From Scalindua sp964584595 (lineage in GTDB: Bacteria; Planctomycetota; Brocadiia; Brocadiales; Scalinduaceae), in NCBI GenBank assembly GCA_964584595.1, contig CAZPAM010000019.1:1-38300 (forward strand): 38,300 nucleotides of DNA, written 5' to 3'. The position numbers and the translations under genes were made by a program. The notes below the pieces were generated by a model. The model was not told where the DNA came from and did no database searches. It saw nothing but the letters and a program-made list of their open reading frames with translations. This document shows, one piece after another, positions 22,263 through 31,132 of the stretch (position 1 is its first letter; each line of letters opens with the position of its first letter).

Positions 22263-24557
22263 CCGATTAGCCCAATCCCTACGGTCAGCAGCCATCATGT
22301 CGCTGATTTGCTTATTCATTTTGCGTATCCTGCTGAAAGTCATCTTTATAAGATTGAGAATCATGGAAGGGTCTTCCTGTATCTTGTGGAGGAGGGTTTT
22401 CTTGTCTACGGTGAGCACTCTGGTTTCCCCTATACTACGCACTGTTGCCATACGGGCCTTCTGCTCAAAGAGGGCCATCTCTCCAAAGAAATCCCCTTCA
22501 CCCAGTTCAGCAACCTTTACTTCCTTGCCATTTCTGGACTGAACGATCATAACTTTTCCGGATTGGATTACATACATACAATCTTCCCACTCTCCTTGAT
22601 TGACAATTGCTTCACCATCTTTGTACAGCCTGCCCAAAGCATTTGATTCTAAGTCTTTTTCCTCTCCCATTCTTGCTGCTTCCTGTAGTATCATACTCAT
22701 GTGATGGCGGATCCCCTTCTTTTGTTGTTCTTCGGGGATTATGTGAAAAACGCCCCTACTATCCCAATCTCTACGGTCAGCTGCCTTTAAATTGGTGATT
22801 TGATCAGTTATTTTACGTACCCTGCTGATTGATGTTTGCACAAGACGGAAAGCCATGGAAGGATCTTCCTGTACCCTATGGAGGAGGGTTTTCTTGTCCA
22901 CGGTGAGCACTCTGGTATCACCCATACTACGCACTGTGGCCGTACGGGCCGTGCGCTCAAAGAGGGCCATCTCTCCAAAGAAATCCCTGTCGCCCAGTTC
23001 AGCAACCTTTACCTCCTTGCCATCTCTGGACTGAACGACCATAACTTTTCCGGATTGGATTACATACATACAATCTCCCATCTCTCCTTGATTGATAATT
23101 GCTTCACCATCTTTGTACAACCTGCCCAGAGCGTTTGTTTCTAAATTTTTCTCTTCTTTCTTTCCGATCCTTTCAAAAGGCAAAAATCCAATTGTTGTTG
23201 CCCATAAAAGACGAGTCAGAAAGAAAGGGTGAAGAGCGCGTAGAAAGATATCCCAATAGGTAGCACTTCCGGTAAAGGTATCCCATAACACCATACTCAT
23301 GCGCTGGTGGGCACCCCTTTTTTGTTGTTCTCCGGAGGTCATGCGCAAAACACCGCGGCGGGCAAATCGTATCTTTTGAATCAGGCGTGTAGCAGCAAAG
23401 ACCACCCCACCGATTTTATTGTCGTTGGTTATAGACTGACAGGCAGGCCAGTAATGATGGAGGAAATCGTTACTGGAGATACCCTTGAAAATAGCGGTAG
23501 TTGCAGCAGCCTTGGCAGTGTAGTAAGCGGCTCCAATCCCATTTTTGTAAAGTTTTGTTGTTGCACAATCACCAACCAGCACTACTCTATCAGCAAATGG
23601 CTTTATAGCACTTTTTATATTAATCTTAGGAAAACATTGGCAAGGCCAGCGTATGTCTACCCAGTCAGGAGGAAAACACCGTTTTACTTCAGGGGTATTC
23701 ATAAAAGTCTGTACAAGCTCCTTATCTATCTCTTTGCCAAGAAGGATCAATGTTATATTGTCAGTTTTTGGAACAAGTGCAGCAAATTCAAGGCGGGGTA
23801 TATTGAGCAGAAAAACATGCATTGAGTTGCCAAAATACTTCTTAATCATTTCAGGGCCTAGAAAGAATTCGCAGATAAAAGTTTTGGTAATCTGTGGGGA
23901 TTGGTACCCAAACTCCAGCCCTTCGAAAAGCTTTAAAGCAGCGATATTGTTTACTCCTACTGCCCCTACAAGTAAGTTATAGGTTTTCGATAAACCATTC
24001 CGCGTCTTCACCAGAGGGAGGTTGGAATCAAAACAGATGCTCATTACCTTGTCATTTACAAGTTGTGCGCCCTTACTCACAGCGTGTGCCTGCAAAAAAC
24101 TATCAAAACTACCCCACTTAGCATCCTTTGTCCCTAAAGGGCCGGCACCCCGGTACATAGCTGCAATCCTCTTTTCGTGAACGGGGGTTTCAATTCTTAC
24201 GCTTCCAACATCCATATGCAGCACATAGGATTCAATACCTTTTTGTGCTACTTTAGTAGGAATGTTGATGCCCTCTGTTGCAAGAAGCTGGACTAATGAC
24301 TCAGAAACAATCCCACCACAATGGTTGCAGCCTGCAGGACCGCACTTGGAAAAGTCTTTATTATCATAGATATCCACGCTGATATTTAATCCAGCTCTTT
24401 CAGCCAATTCCAGAAGGAAAAAGCTGAAAAAAGATCCCGCCGGACCGCTTCCAATTACGGCTACACTGGAACCACCGTCTAATTTAAGATTGTGTTCATG
24501 TTTCGGCAATAGAGCAAGCTTTTGCTCAAAATCACTTTTTATTCTGGTAGCTGTCAT
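22239..24557 (-). CDS. FAD-dependent geranylgeranyl-reductase-like enzyme with two CRP-type cNMP domains
   Basis: This protein has 772 residues counted from ATG at 24557 (a TTG 33 bases earlier also opens the frame; AAGAAGG lies before the ATG). The N-terminal half is an FAD-dependent oxidoreductase of the geranylgeranyl-reductase/halogenase fold, with GSGPAG at about 36-41, a Cys-rich KCGPAGCNHCGG segment and a second flavin motif, VVLVGDCATTKLYKNGIGA. Two nearly identical cyclic-nucleotide-binding domains follow (about 476-598 and 640-772), each with a phosphate-binding cassette of the form FGEMALFE...ARxATV, conserved Arg included. Both should bind a cyclic nucleotide or similar. No DNA-binding helix follows, so the domains probably control the reductase. 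The domain copies differ little, which points to a recent internal duplication (period 492 bases). Confidence 0.85.
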   Translation of the reverse strand: MTATRIKSDFEQKLALLPKHEHNLKLDGGSSVAVIGSGPAGSFFSFFLLELAERAGLNISVDIYDNKDFSKCGPAGCNHCGGIVSESLVQLLATEGINIPTKVAQKGIESYVLHMDVGSVRIETPVHEKRIAAMYRGAGPLGTKDAKWGSFDSFLQAHAVSKGAQLVNDKVMSICFDSNLPLVKTRNGLSKTYNLLVGAVGVNNIAALKLFEGLEFGYQSPQITKTFICEFFLGPEMIKKYFGNSMHVFLLNIPRLEFAALVPKTDNITLILLGKEIDKELVQTFMNTPEVKRCFPPDWVDIRWPCQCFPKINIKSAIKPFADRVVLVGDCATTKLYKNGIGAAYYTAKAAATTAIFKGISSNDFLHHYWPACQSITNDNKIGGVVFAATRLIQKIRFARRGVLRMTSGEQQKRGAHQRMSMVLWDTFTGSATYWDIFLRALHPFFLTRLLWATTIGFLPFERIGKKEEKNLETNALGRLYKDGEAIINQGEMGDCMYVIQSGKVMVVQSRDGKEVKVAELGDRDFFGEMALFERTARTATVRSMGDTRVLTVDKKTLLHRVQEDPSMAFRLVQTSISRVRKITDQITNLKAADRRDWDSRGVFHIIPEEQQKKGIRHHMSMILQEAARMGEEKDLESNALGRLYKDGEAIVNQGEWEDCMYVIQSGKVMIVQSRNGKEVKVAELGEGDFFGEMALFEQKARMATVRSIGETRVLTVDKKTLLHKIQEDPSMILNLIKMTFSRIRKMNKQISDMMAADRRDWANRPDVKPDV

Positions 24558-24595
24558 TTTGAGTACCTTCTTTTTGCCCAAATTCTTCAATATAA

Positions 24596-24740
24596 ATCAC
24601 TTGATGGTATATATGTCTGTGTGATATGAAATTTTGTAGATTGCGGAATTACTAGGGGTATATTAATGAGGTTGATTGCTTAATTCAAGTGAATAAATTG
24701 TATTCTTTATTGAATAAGAATTGGACATCAGGTTTCACTA
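24596..24740. repeat. Dispersed repeat, chromosomal copy (D)
   Basis: CACTTGATGGTATATATGTCTGTGTGATATG matches the head of copy C at 12871-12905. It continues with TGAAATTTTGTAG, ACTAGGG and, further on, CATCAGGTTTCAC, which matches copy E. It lies between the reductase and amidohydrolase genes. Confidence 0.7.
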
Positions 24741-24743
24741 AGT

Positions 24744-25910
24744 TTATAGTTTTTCTAAATGGTCAATAGTTAATCTTGCTGATTCAGCAAGGAATGCTGC
24801 TCCCACACTTAATGCATTTTCGTCGAAATCGAAGGTAGCGCTGTGAGCAGGAATGTTTGCATATCCTTCTTTCTGTGCTCCCAACCTTGCAAGGCATCCC
24901 GGTATTTTTTCCAGATAGAATGAGAAATCTTCGCCTCCCATACTTGCAAACTGGGTATCGACAAGTGCTTCATCCCCAATAATGTTTTTTACTGCCGTTC
25001 TTGCGATTTCTGACTCTTCTCCGGTATTAGTGACAGCAGGGTACCCTCTAATAATCTCAACATTCACGTCAGCATTGTGAAGCTTCCCGGCTGCACTGAC
25101 GATACGCTTTATGCCTGTTATTATCTGCTTTCTTATATTCTCCTCAGTTGTTCGTATAGTGCCGCATAACCTGGCGTTCTCAGCAACGGCATTCGGCACT
25201 GTACCTCCCTCTATCTGGCCGACCGAGACGATTGAGGGGTACATAGGGTTTACTTCTCTTGATACTATTGTCTGCAAGGACATAACGATAAGACTGGCGA
25301 CTACAATGGCGTCTATTGTGTCATGTGGCTGGGCGACATGTCCGCCCTTACCCTTGATTGAGATCTCAAATCTATCGGTAAAGGCCGAAATCGCACCTTC
25401 TTGCACAACTAATTCCCCAACCTTAAAGTGCCTGTCCAGGTGGCAGGCATAAATTGCCTTTGCGTCCTCAAGGAGTCCTGATTCCATGATTTTCAGCGCA
25501 CCACCTTCACCTTCCTCTGCTGGCTGGAAGACAAGTATTACGTTCCCAGTCTTGAGTGTCTGTTTCAGTATGTCAGCTGCACCGATGAGCATCGCAACGT
25601 GTCCATCGTGTCCGCAGGCATGCATCACGCCCTTTACTTCAGATGCAAATTCAAGTCCTGTTTCTTCCTGTATAGCTATTGCATCCATATCTGCCCTCAA
25701 GGCTACTACAGGTCCGGTTTGTTTTGTGTCAATTCGTGCGACCACGCCAGTTTTTGCAACTCCGGCAGTTGCCTTTATGCCAAGCCTTTTCAGCTCTTCA
25801 GTTATGATGGCCGCGGTATTCTCTTCCTGGTATCCGAGTTCCGGATGTTTGTGTATCTGGCGGCGTATACGTACCATGTGTTGAAATAGTTCCTTTGATA
25901 CAATATTCAT
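24744..25910 (-). CDS. M20-family amidohydrolase/peptidase
   Basis: This 388-residue zinc enzyme is of the M20D group (N-acyl-amino-acid amidohydrolase, hippurate hydrolase, IAA-amino acid hydrolase). Metal and catalytic motifs are visible: ALRADMDAIAIQEETG, MHACGHDGHVAMLIGAA, QPAEEGEGGA, a HLDRHF segment, and ASMGGEDFSFYLEKIPG. These hydrolyse amide bonds of N-acylated amino acids or related compounds; the substrate cannot be read from the sequence. It has a typical length and no signal peptide, so it should be cytoplasmic. It is a single gene on the minus strand. The 175 bases upstream face the histidine-phosphatase gene, so promoters for both probably lie there. Confidence 0.9.
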   Translation of the reverse strand: MNIVSKELFQHMVRIRRQIHKHPELGYQEENTAAIITEELKRLGIKATAGVAKTGVVARIDTKQTGPVVALRADMDAIAIQEETGLEFASEVKGVMHACGHDGHVAMLIGAADILKQTLKTGNVILVFQPAEEGEGGALKIMESGLLEDAKAIYACHLDRHFKVGELVVQEGAISAFTDRFEISIKGKGGHVAQPHDTIDAIVVASLIVMSLQTIVSREVNPMYPSIVSVGQIEGGTVPNAVAENARLCGTIRTTEENIRKQIITGIKRIVSAAGKLHNADVNVEIIRGYPAVTNTGEESEIARTAVKNIIGDEALVDTQFASMGGEDFSFYLEKIPGCLARLGAQKEGYANIPAHSATFDFDENALSVGAAFLAESARLTIDHLEKL

Positions 25911-26040
25911 AGTTTCATTTTATAAAGTTCTACGGTAAATATCCAAGTTAAAATACTCTTGGTTTATATCGTAGAAAAGATATGTTTATTTCTACTGGAC
26001 AAAAATGTACTGAGACATAAAATACTTATTCAGGGATTCC

Positions 26041-26077
26041 CGCCTAACAGACCGGCGGGCAGGCAGGCAGGGGGGGG
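26041..26077. repeat. Short GC-rich REP-like sequence
   Basis: CGCCTAACAGACCGGCGGGC followed by repeated CAGG units and a G-run stands out against the AT-rich surroundings. It looks like an extragenic palindromic-type repeat with a partial CCGGCGGG core. The G-run is close to the next gene's start and may act as part of its ribosome site. Confidence 0.4.
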
Positions 26078-26085
26078 TATTTTTT

Positions 26086-26667
26086 ATGGGTAACGGCAAA
26101 ACAACTACCTTATATCTCATGAGACATGGGGAGACTAAAGATAACGTTCGCAGGGTTATCCAGAGCCATAATGATTCTCCTTTGACACAAGAAGGCATAG
26201 TTGCTACAAGGGGTAGGGCTAAAATGCTCAAGGGTATAATGCTAGATGCCATCTTTTGCAGTGACCTTGAAAGGACCAGAATAAGCCTTGAAATATTGCT
26301 TGAGAAATTAGATATTAATATTGATGTAAATTATTGTACGGAAATAAGGGAGCTGGATTTTGGCCAGGTTACGGGTAAAAATATTAAAGACGTAAAGGAA
26401 ATCATTTTGCTTCATAAGAAGGAAACCTGGAGGCATTACCCTGATGGGGAAAGTGGAGATTCCTTCAGTAAAAGAATAATAGATTTTGTTGAAAGCGTAT
26501 TACGCAGGTACGATGGTAAGTCAGTTCTTTTTATGACTCATTATGGAGTTATTGAGACTATTTTAAAACATTATGTTAAGACGCCGGACAAGAGGTTAAA
26601 TACAGGGAATTATGATACAGGGGTGCTTCGGTTCAATGATAAGGACGTAAGTTTCAAATGGATATGA
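26086..26667 (+). CDS. Histidine phosphatase (phosphoglycerate-mutase-like)
   Basis: This 193-residue cytoplasmic protein belongs to the histidine phosphatase superfamily. The R-H-G motif LYLMRHGETKDNVRR is at about residues 8-22. The second catalytic His appears in MTHYGVIETIL. E-I-R-E-L-D-F-G, typical of the cobalamin/broad-specificity phosphatase branch, is at about 86-93. It may act on alpha-ribazole phosphate or small phosphate esters; context does not tell. Its stop overlaps the polymerase start by ten bases, so the two are co-translated. Confidence 0.88.
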   Translation: MGNGKTTTLYLMRHGETKDNVRRVIQSHNDSPLTQEGIVATRGRAKMLKGIMLDAIFCSDLERTRISLEILLEKLDINIDVNYCTEIRELDFGQVTGKNIKDVKEIILLHKKETWRHYPDGESGDSFSKRIIDFVESVLRRYDGKSVLFMTHYGVIETILKHYVKTPDKRLNTGNYDTGVLRFNDKDVSFKWI

Positions 26668-28898
26668 AATTCAAAAAGGTAAAATTTCACGAAAACGAGA
26701 TTCTTTTTGGACGTGATTCTACACCGTTTATTACTGCGGTAGAGTTTGACGGCAAAAATGCTGTGGAGATATTCTTTCGTAAAGGAAAGGAGGTTACGTC
26801 AAAGAAGGAATCTTTCAAGCCATTTATTTTCCTGCAAGATACTATATTTATGGATGACTGGAATGGTAAGTATGAGGCAAAGAGGCTTAAGGGAGATGCA
26901 TTTTATAAATACTTGATATATCTGGACGATTGGGCGGATTTACAGAGGTTGTTGAAGTATTTTAAGAAGACTACAGGCTCAACTCCTGCAAGTTTTAACT
27001 CACCTTTCTTTTATTTAAATGATCCGGTTCATCAATATCTTCTTGTTTCCGGGCGAACACTTTTTAAAGAGATGTCATTTGGTGATTTGCTCAGACTCCA
27101 GCTTGACATTGAAACATATTGTGCGGAGGGATATGAATTTTCAAACCCTCACAGAGAGGAAGACAGGATTACTGTGATATCACTTTCAGACAGCAGTGGT
27201 TGGGAATATGCAATATCGGGAAGGGAACATAGTGAGAAAGAGATGCTGGAGATTATGGTTGAGCAGATAAATTTAAGAGATCCTGATGTAATAGAGGGGC
27301 ATAATATATTTAATTTTGATTTGACCTACATAGAGGCACGTGCCAGAAGGCATAAAGTTCCTCTGACTGTGGGACGCAACAGGCAAAATCTCAAGTCTCA
27401 CCCATCCCGTCTAAACATTGCAGAGCGAACAATTTCTTACAGGAAATATGAGGCGTATGGCCGTCACATTGTAGACACGTATATACTGGCACAGATATAT
27501 GATGTTACTGCAAGGAATCTGGAAAGCTACGGCTTGAAGATTATTGCCAAACACTTCAATGTTGCAGCGCCGGAGAGGACGTACATAGAGCCGGATAAAA
27601 TAAACTGGTATTATGATAACAAGCCGGATGAGCTTCTGAAATATGGGATGGATGACGTCAGAGAAACAAGGGCTATCAGCGAAATACTGAGCCAGAGTTT
27701 TTATTACCAGACCAGGATATTTCCATATTCGTTTCAGAATGCGATTATAAGAGGTAATGCGACAAAGATAGATTCACTCTTCATAAGAGAATACATAAAC
27801 TCAAACCACTCAATTCCAAAAACACCTCAAGCCAGAGAATATTCCGGCGGATATACAGATATGTTTTGCCAGGGGATAATTAAAAAGATTTTGTATTGTG
27901 ATGTTCAATCGTTGTATCCATCCATAATGTTAGCCTTTAAATATTTTCCGAAGGATGACGCGCTAAATATCTTTCGTTCGTTGTTAGAGGACCTGGTAGA
28001 TTTTAGATTGAAGGCTAAGGAGATGGTAGCTGTTGCAAAGTCAAAGTCGGAAAAGATGTATTTTGACGCACTCCAGGCCACTTTCAAGGTACTTATAAAT
28101 TCATTTTACGGATATATGGGTTTTGCTTATGGCCACTTTAGCGATTTTGATAATGCAAATAAAGTAACGAAGAAAGGGAGAAGCATTATAAAGTCCATGA
28201 TTAAATGGTTGGAGAGTAAAGATTGTAAAGTGATAGAGATTGATACTGACGGCATCTACTTTGTTCCATCGGTTGGTATTAAAAAGAAGAAGGATGAGGA
28301 AGGGCTTATTAGTGAATTATCAGACGCACTTCCTGCTGGGATAAATCTTGAACTGGCCGGTAGGTACAAGGCTATGTTCAGCTATAAGATTAAAAACTAT
28401 GTACTCCTTGGTTACGATGACAAGATGATTATTAAGGGGTCGGGACTGCGTTCCAGAGGTTTAGAACTCTTCCAGCGTAGATTTATGGAAGAGATGTTTT
28501 TTCACCTGCTTAAGGGGGAGGAGAAGAAAGTGGATAATCTTCTGGAAAAGTACACTGATGAGCTTGTGAATCACAAGTGGGACAAGAAGATGTTTATCAA
28601 GACAGAAACCTTACAGGAGTCTCTTGCCACCTATACCGAGAAGATAAGTAAGAAGAAAAGAAGTGCCGCTGCCGCATATGAATTGGCTATTAAGTCAGAG
28701 CGTAACCACCAGCCGGGTGACCAGATCTCCTATTACGTAATTGGTGATAAGAGCAGGGTAAGGGTGTTTGACAATTGTAAACTTGCTTCACAGTGGGACC
28801 AGGAAGAACCGGATGAGAATATAGAATATTATAAGAAAAAGCTTATAACACTGTACGATAAATTTAAGCCATTCTTTAATGATGAAACGGGTATATAA
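26658..28898 (+). CDS. DNA polymerase, family B, with proofreading exonuclease
   Basis: This 746-residue family-B polymerase keeps both activities. Exonuclease motifs are present: LDIETY (Asp150, Glu152), GHNIFNFDLTYI (Asn216, Asp221) and LLKYGMDDVRE. Polymerase motifs follow: A, YCDVQSLYPSI (Asp415); B, KVLINSFYGYMG (477-488); and C, EIDTDGIYF (529-532, with Gly in place of the common Ser). The length is typical of archaeal or bacterial Pol II-type enzymes. Bacteria usually replicate with family C, so this is likely for repair, translesion or mobile-element use. Start ATG at 26658 overlaps the phosphatase gene; the ribosome site lies within that gene. Confidence 0.93.
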   Translation: MDMKFKKVKFHENEILFGRDSTPFITAVEFDGKNAVEIFFRKGKEVTSKKESFKPFIFLQDTIFMDDWNGKYEAKRLKGDAFYKYLIYLDDWADLQRLLKYFKKTTGSTPASFNSPFFYLNDPVHQYLLVSGRTLFKEMSFGDLLRLQLDIETYCAEGYEFSNPHREEDRITVISLSDSSGWEYAISGREHSEKEMLEIMVEQINLRDPDVIEGHNIFNFDLTYIEARARRHKVPLTVGRNRQNLKSHPSRLNIAERTISYRKYEAYGRHIVDTYILAQIYDVTARNLESYGLKIIAKHFNVAAPERTYIEPDKINWYYDNKPDELLKYGMDDVRETRAISEILSQSFYYQTRIFPYSFQNAIIRGNATKIDSLFIREYINSNHSIPKTPQAREYSGGYTDMFCQGIIKKILYCDVQSLYPSIMLAFKYFPKDDALNIFRSLLEDLVDFRLKAKEMVAVAKSKSEKMYFDALQATFKVLINSFYGYMGFAYGHFSDFDNANKVTKKGRSIIKSMIKWLESKDCKVIEIDTDGIYFVPSVGIKKKKDEEGLISELSDALPAGINLELAGRYKAMFSYKIKNYVLLGYDDKMIIKGSGLRSRGLELFQRRFMEEMFFHLLKGEEKKVDNLLEKYTDELVNHKWDKKMFIKTETLQESLATYTEKISKKKRSAAAAYELAIKSERNHQPGDQISYYVIGDKSRVRVFDNCKLASQWDQEEPDENIEYYKKKLITLYDKFKPFFNDETGI

Positions 28899-28925
28899 AG
28901 ATGAAGAGGGCCTTAAATTATGTTA

Positions 28926-29012
28926 TGGTGCCAGAGGTGGGAGTTGAACCCACACCCCCTTGCGGGGACCGGATTTTGAGTCCGGCGCGTCTGCCAATTC
29001 CACCACTCTGGC
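28926..29012 (-). tRNA. tRNA-Leu(CAA)
   Basis: On the minus strand: acceptor GCCAGAG paired with CTCTGGC, discriminator A, encoded CCA at 28926-28928. It has a normal D-arm, anticodon stem CCGGA/TCCGG with loop CTCAAAA (anticodon CAA), a long variable arm (CCCCGC...), and a T-arm with GTTCAACTC. The class II long variable arm fits leucine. It lies between the polymerase gene and the floA operon. Confidence 0.95.
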
Positions 29013-29029
29013 TACCGATTTAAATCTAT

Positions 29030-29569
29030 TTAAAACAATCTGTGACTCTTTCTTTTAGAAATTGGAGGCCCAAGTATCTCTGCAAAGATTATGGCATTCT
29101 TAAGGTCTTTTCCTGATAAAGTACCCCAAGGAAATTTTGCACTGTAAATATCTTTCTTTTCATGAACAGGCGGTTTTGATTTTTCTTCATAAATTTTAGT
29201 TAAAGGTGATTCGAACTGGTCAATCCTTTTCCCAATTCCTGACTCCGGTTTTTTTTCATATTTCTTAGTTAAAGGTGATTCGAACTGGCCAACCCTTTTC
29301 TCAATTTTTGGTTCCGGTTTTGACCGGACTTCTTTTTCTAATAGTTCATGCCTTTCTTCTTCTATTCTTCTTTCAGGTTTTAACTCAGGCGTTTCTATAC
29401 CAAGTAATTCTTCCATGTATCTGGAAAGTTTATCACGGCCTTCCTTTGCTTCGTGATCAGAATCAGGTGACCTTTCAGAAGTAGTGTCAGGTCTGTTTCT
29501 GGCTCTATTCTTAAGGGCTGTAAAGATTATAAAGATAATAATTATGATTGCCCAGACTAATTGTTCCAT
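29030..29569 (-). CDS. Membrane-anchored charged protein at end of the floA operon
   Basis: This 179-residue protein has an N-terminal helix (about 3-18, QLVWAIIIIIFIIFTA), a highly charged Lys/Glu/Pro-rich middle, and a short conserved-looking tail (AKFPWGTLSGKDLKNAIIFA, then EILGPPISKR). The middle has two imperfect copies of a unit reading K-R-x-x-Q-F-E-S-P-L-T-K, about 34 residues apart. No family name is known to me. It lies 26 bases after floA and probably belongs to the nfeD operon. The tail motif suggests a binding peptide for a shared partner. Confidence 0.65.
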   Translation of the reverse strand: MEQLVWAIIIIIFIIFTALKNRARNRPDTTSERSPDSDHEAKEGRDKLSRYMEELLGIETPELKPERRIEEERHELLEKEVRSKPEPKIEKRVGQFESPLTKKYEKKPESGIGKRIDQFESPLTKIYEEKSKPPVHEKKDIYSAKFPWGTLSGKDLKNAIIFAEILGPPISKRKSHRLF

Positions 29570-29595
29570 ACCTGTTTCCTTGAGTTAGTAAAAAG

Positions 29596-30624
29596 TTATG
29601 TCTTCGGAGTATCTTCGCTTGTTTTAGAGATAGAGGTTCTCATTTCTGTGTCTGCCTGAATATTTTTCAGATGATAATAGTCCATTATACCGAGGTTGCC
29701 CTCCCTGAATGCCTGAGAAATTGCCTTAGGGACTTCTGCTTCCGCAAGAACTACCTTTGCCCGGTTTTCTTCTACTAAGGCTGTCATTTCCTGTGCTCTC
29801 GCTACAGCCATTGCCCTTCGTTTTTCAGCTTCTGCCTGTGCAACTATCTTGTCTGCTTCCGCCTGGTCAGCCTGAAGTTTGGCCCCTATGTTATCACCTA
29901 CATCAATGTCGGCTATATCGATAGATAATATCTCAAATGCTGTACCGGAATCAAGCCCTTTTGCTAATACACCTTTTGATATTGAGTCAGGGTTTTCAAG
30001 TACCTTTTTGTGTGTTATTGCAGAGCCAATTGTGGTTACTATACCTTCGCCGACACGCGCAATTATTGTTTCCTCTGTCGCACCACCGACTAATCGTTCG
30101 ATGTTTGCTCTTACCGTCACACGTGCTTTTGCCTTGAGCTGGATACCATCCATTGCGACTGCATCAATTGTTTGTCTTCCCTTAGTCGGATCAGGGCAAT
30201 CAATAACCTTGGGGTTAACGCTTGTTCTTACGGCATCAAGAACGTCCCTTCCTGCCAGATCTATTGCACAGGCCCTGTCGAAACCCAGTTCAATTTTTGC
30301 TTTGTCAGCAGCAATTAATGCCCTGATAACGTTAGGAACGTTACCTCTCGCCAGGTAATGTGCTTCAAGCTGGGGGGTATCATAATCCAGTCCTGCCTTT
30401 TTGGCCATTATGCGTGAATCAACAATAATCCTTGCGTTAACACGTCTGAAAGTCATTCCAATCAATTGTAAGAGAGCGACATTTGCGCCGGATGCCAAAG
30501 CCTGTATATACAACCAGCCATATTTAAATATTAAGAGAAGAAACAGGATCAGGAAAATGGCGCCAATAACAATTCCAATTGTTAAGACTTCCTTGGAAAC
30601 GGCAAGTAAGGGTATATTTATCAT
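29596..30624 (-). CDS. floA: Flotillin-like membrane microdomain protein FloA
   Basis: This 342-residue bacterial flotillin is of the YqfA/FloA type. An N-terminal hydrophobic hairpin (about 15-33) anchors it. A SPFH-type core follows, with family-typical LIGMTFRRVNARIIVDSRIM, LEAHYLARGNVPNVIRALIA and AEADKIVAQAEAEKRRAMAV, then a C-terminal coiled coil. Flotillins form membrane assemblies and usually sit beside NfeD-family proteins, as here. AGAGGAG precedes the ATG. It is the third gene of the nfeD-nfeD2-floA string, 13 bases after the NfeD2-type gene. Confidence 0.93.
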   Translation of the reverse strand: MINIPLLAVSKEVLTIGIVIGAIFLILFLLLIFKYGWLYIQALASGANVALLQLIGMTFRRVNARIIVDSRIMAKKAGLDYDTPQLEAHYLARGNVPNVIRALIAADKAKIELGFDRACAIDLAGRDVLDAVRTSVNPKVIDCPDPTKGRQTIDAVAMDGIQLKAKARVTVRANIERLVGGATEETIIARVGEGIVTTIGSAITHKKVLENPDSISKGVLAKGLDSGTAFEILSIDIADIDVGDNIGAKLQADQAEADKIVAQAEAEKRRAMAVARAQEMTALVEENRAKVVLAEAEVPKAISQAFREGNLGIMDYYHLKNIQADTEMRTSISKTSEDTPKT

Positions 30625-30637
30625 ATTTTTCTCCTCT

Positions 30638-31099
30638 TTATGTTTTTACTGGTTTAACAACTATTCTATTTCCCTTTACGTCTGTTACCTTAATCTTTGT
30701 GTTCTTAGATATCATTTCACCCTCTGAAACAACATCTACCTTGCTACCATTGATATTTGCAGTTCCTGACGGCCTCAGTGTTGTAATGGCAACACCTTCT
30801 GCTGATAATAATTCGTCCAGTTTGTCACTGGCAGAGGAGAAACCCTCTTCCGTATCTTTTACAGCAAATGTCCTGGTTAGTAGTTTATACCATGTTATAA
30901 AAAATATTGGAATAAAGCAAATGCCTATACCGAGTAAAATATGACCCAGCAGATTTGACACATATAAATAGGCGAATATTACACTTGCAATTACACATCC
31001 GGCACCGCAGATTCCTACTATTGCTCCCGGTATGAATAACTCTAAAGTTATCGCACACAAACCAATTATATATAATGTTATTATTCCTGATATACTCAT
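30638..31099 (-). CDS. NfeD2-type short membrane protein
   Basis: This 153-residue protein has two to three membrane segments in its first half (ITLYIIGLCAITLELF, VIASVIFAYLYVSNLLGHIL) and a C-terminal OB-fold domain (about 95-153: LRPSGTANINGSKVDVVSEG, then NRIVVKPVKT). This is the short NfeD form without peptidase. It probably docks with FloA through the OB domain, as described for other NfeD/flotillin pairs. It sits between the full-length NfeD gene (33 bases upstream) and floA (13 bases downstream). Confidence 0.88.
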   Translation of the reverse strand: MSISGIITLYIIGLCAITLELFIPGAIVGICGAGCVIASVIFAYLYVSNLLGHILLGIGICFIPIFFITWYKLLTRTFAVKDTEEGFSSASDKLDELLSAEGVAITTLRPSGTANINGSKVDVVSEGEMISKNTKIKVTDVKGNRIVVKPVKT

Positions 31100-31132
31100 A
31101 AAAAGTTTAAAGTGCCTAAAATTTGAAGTGAG

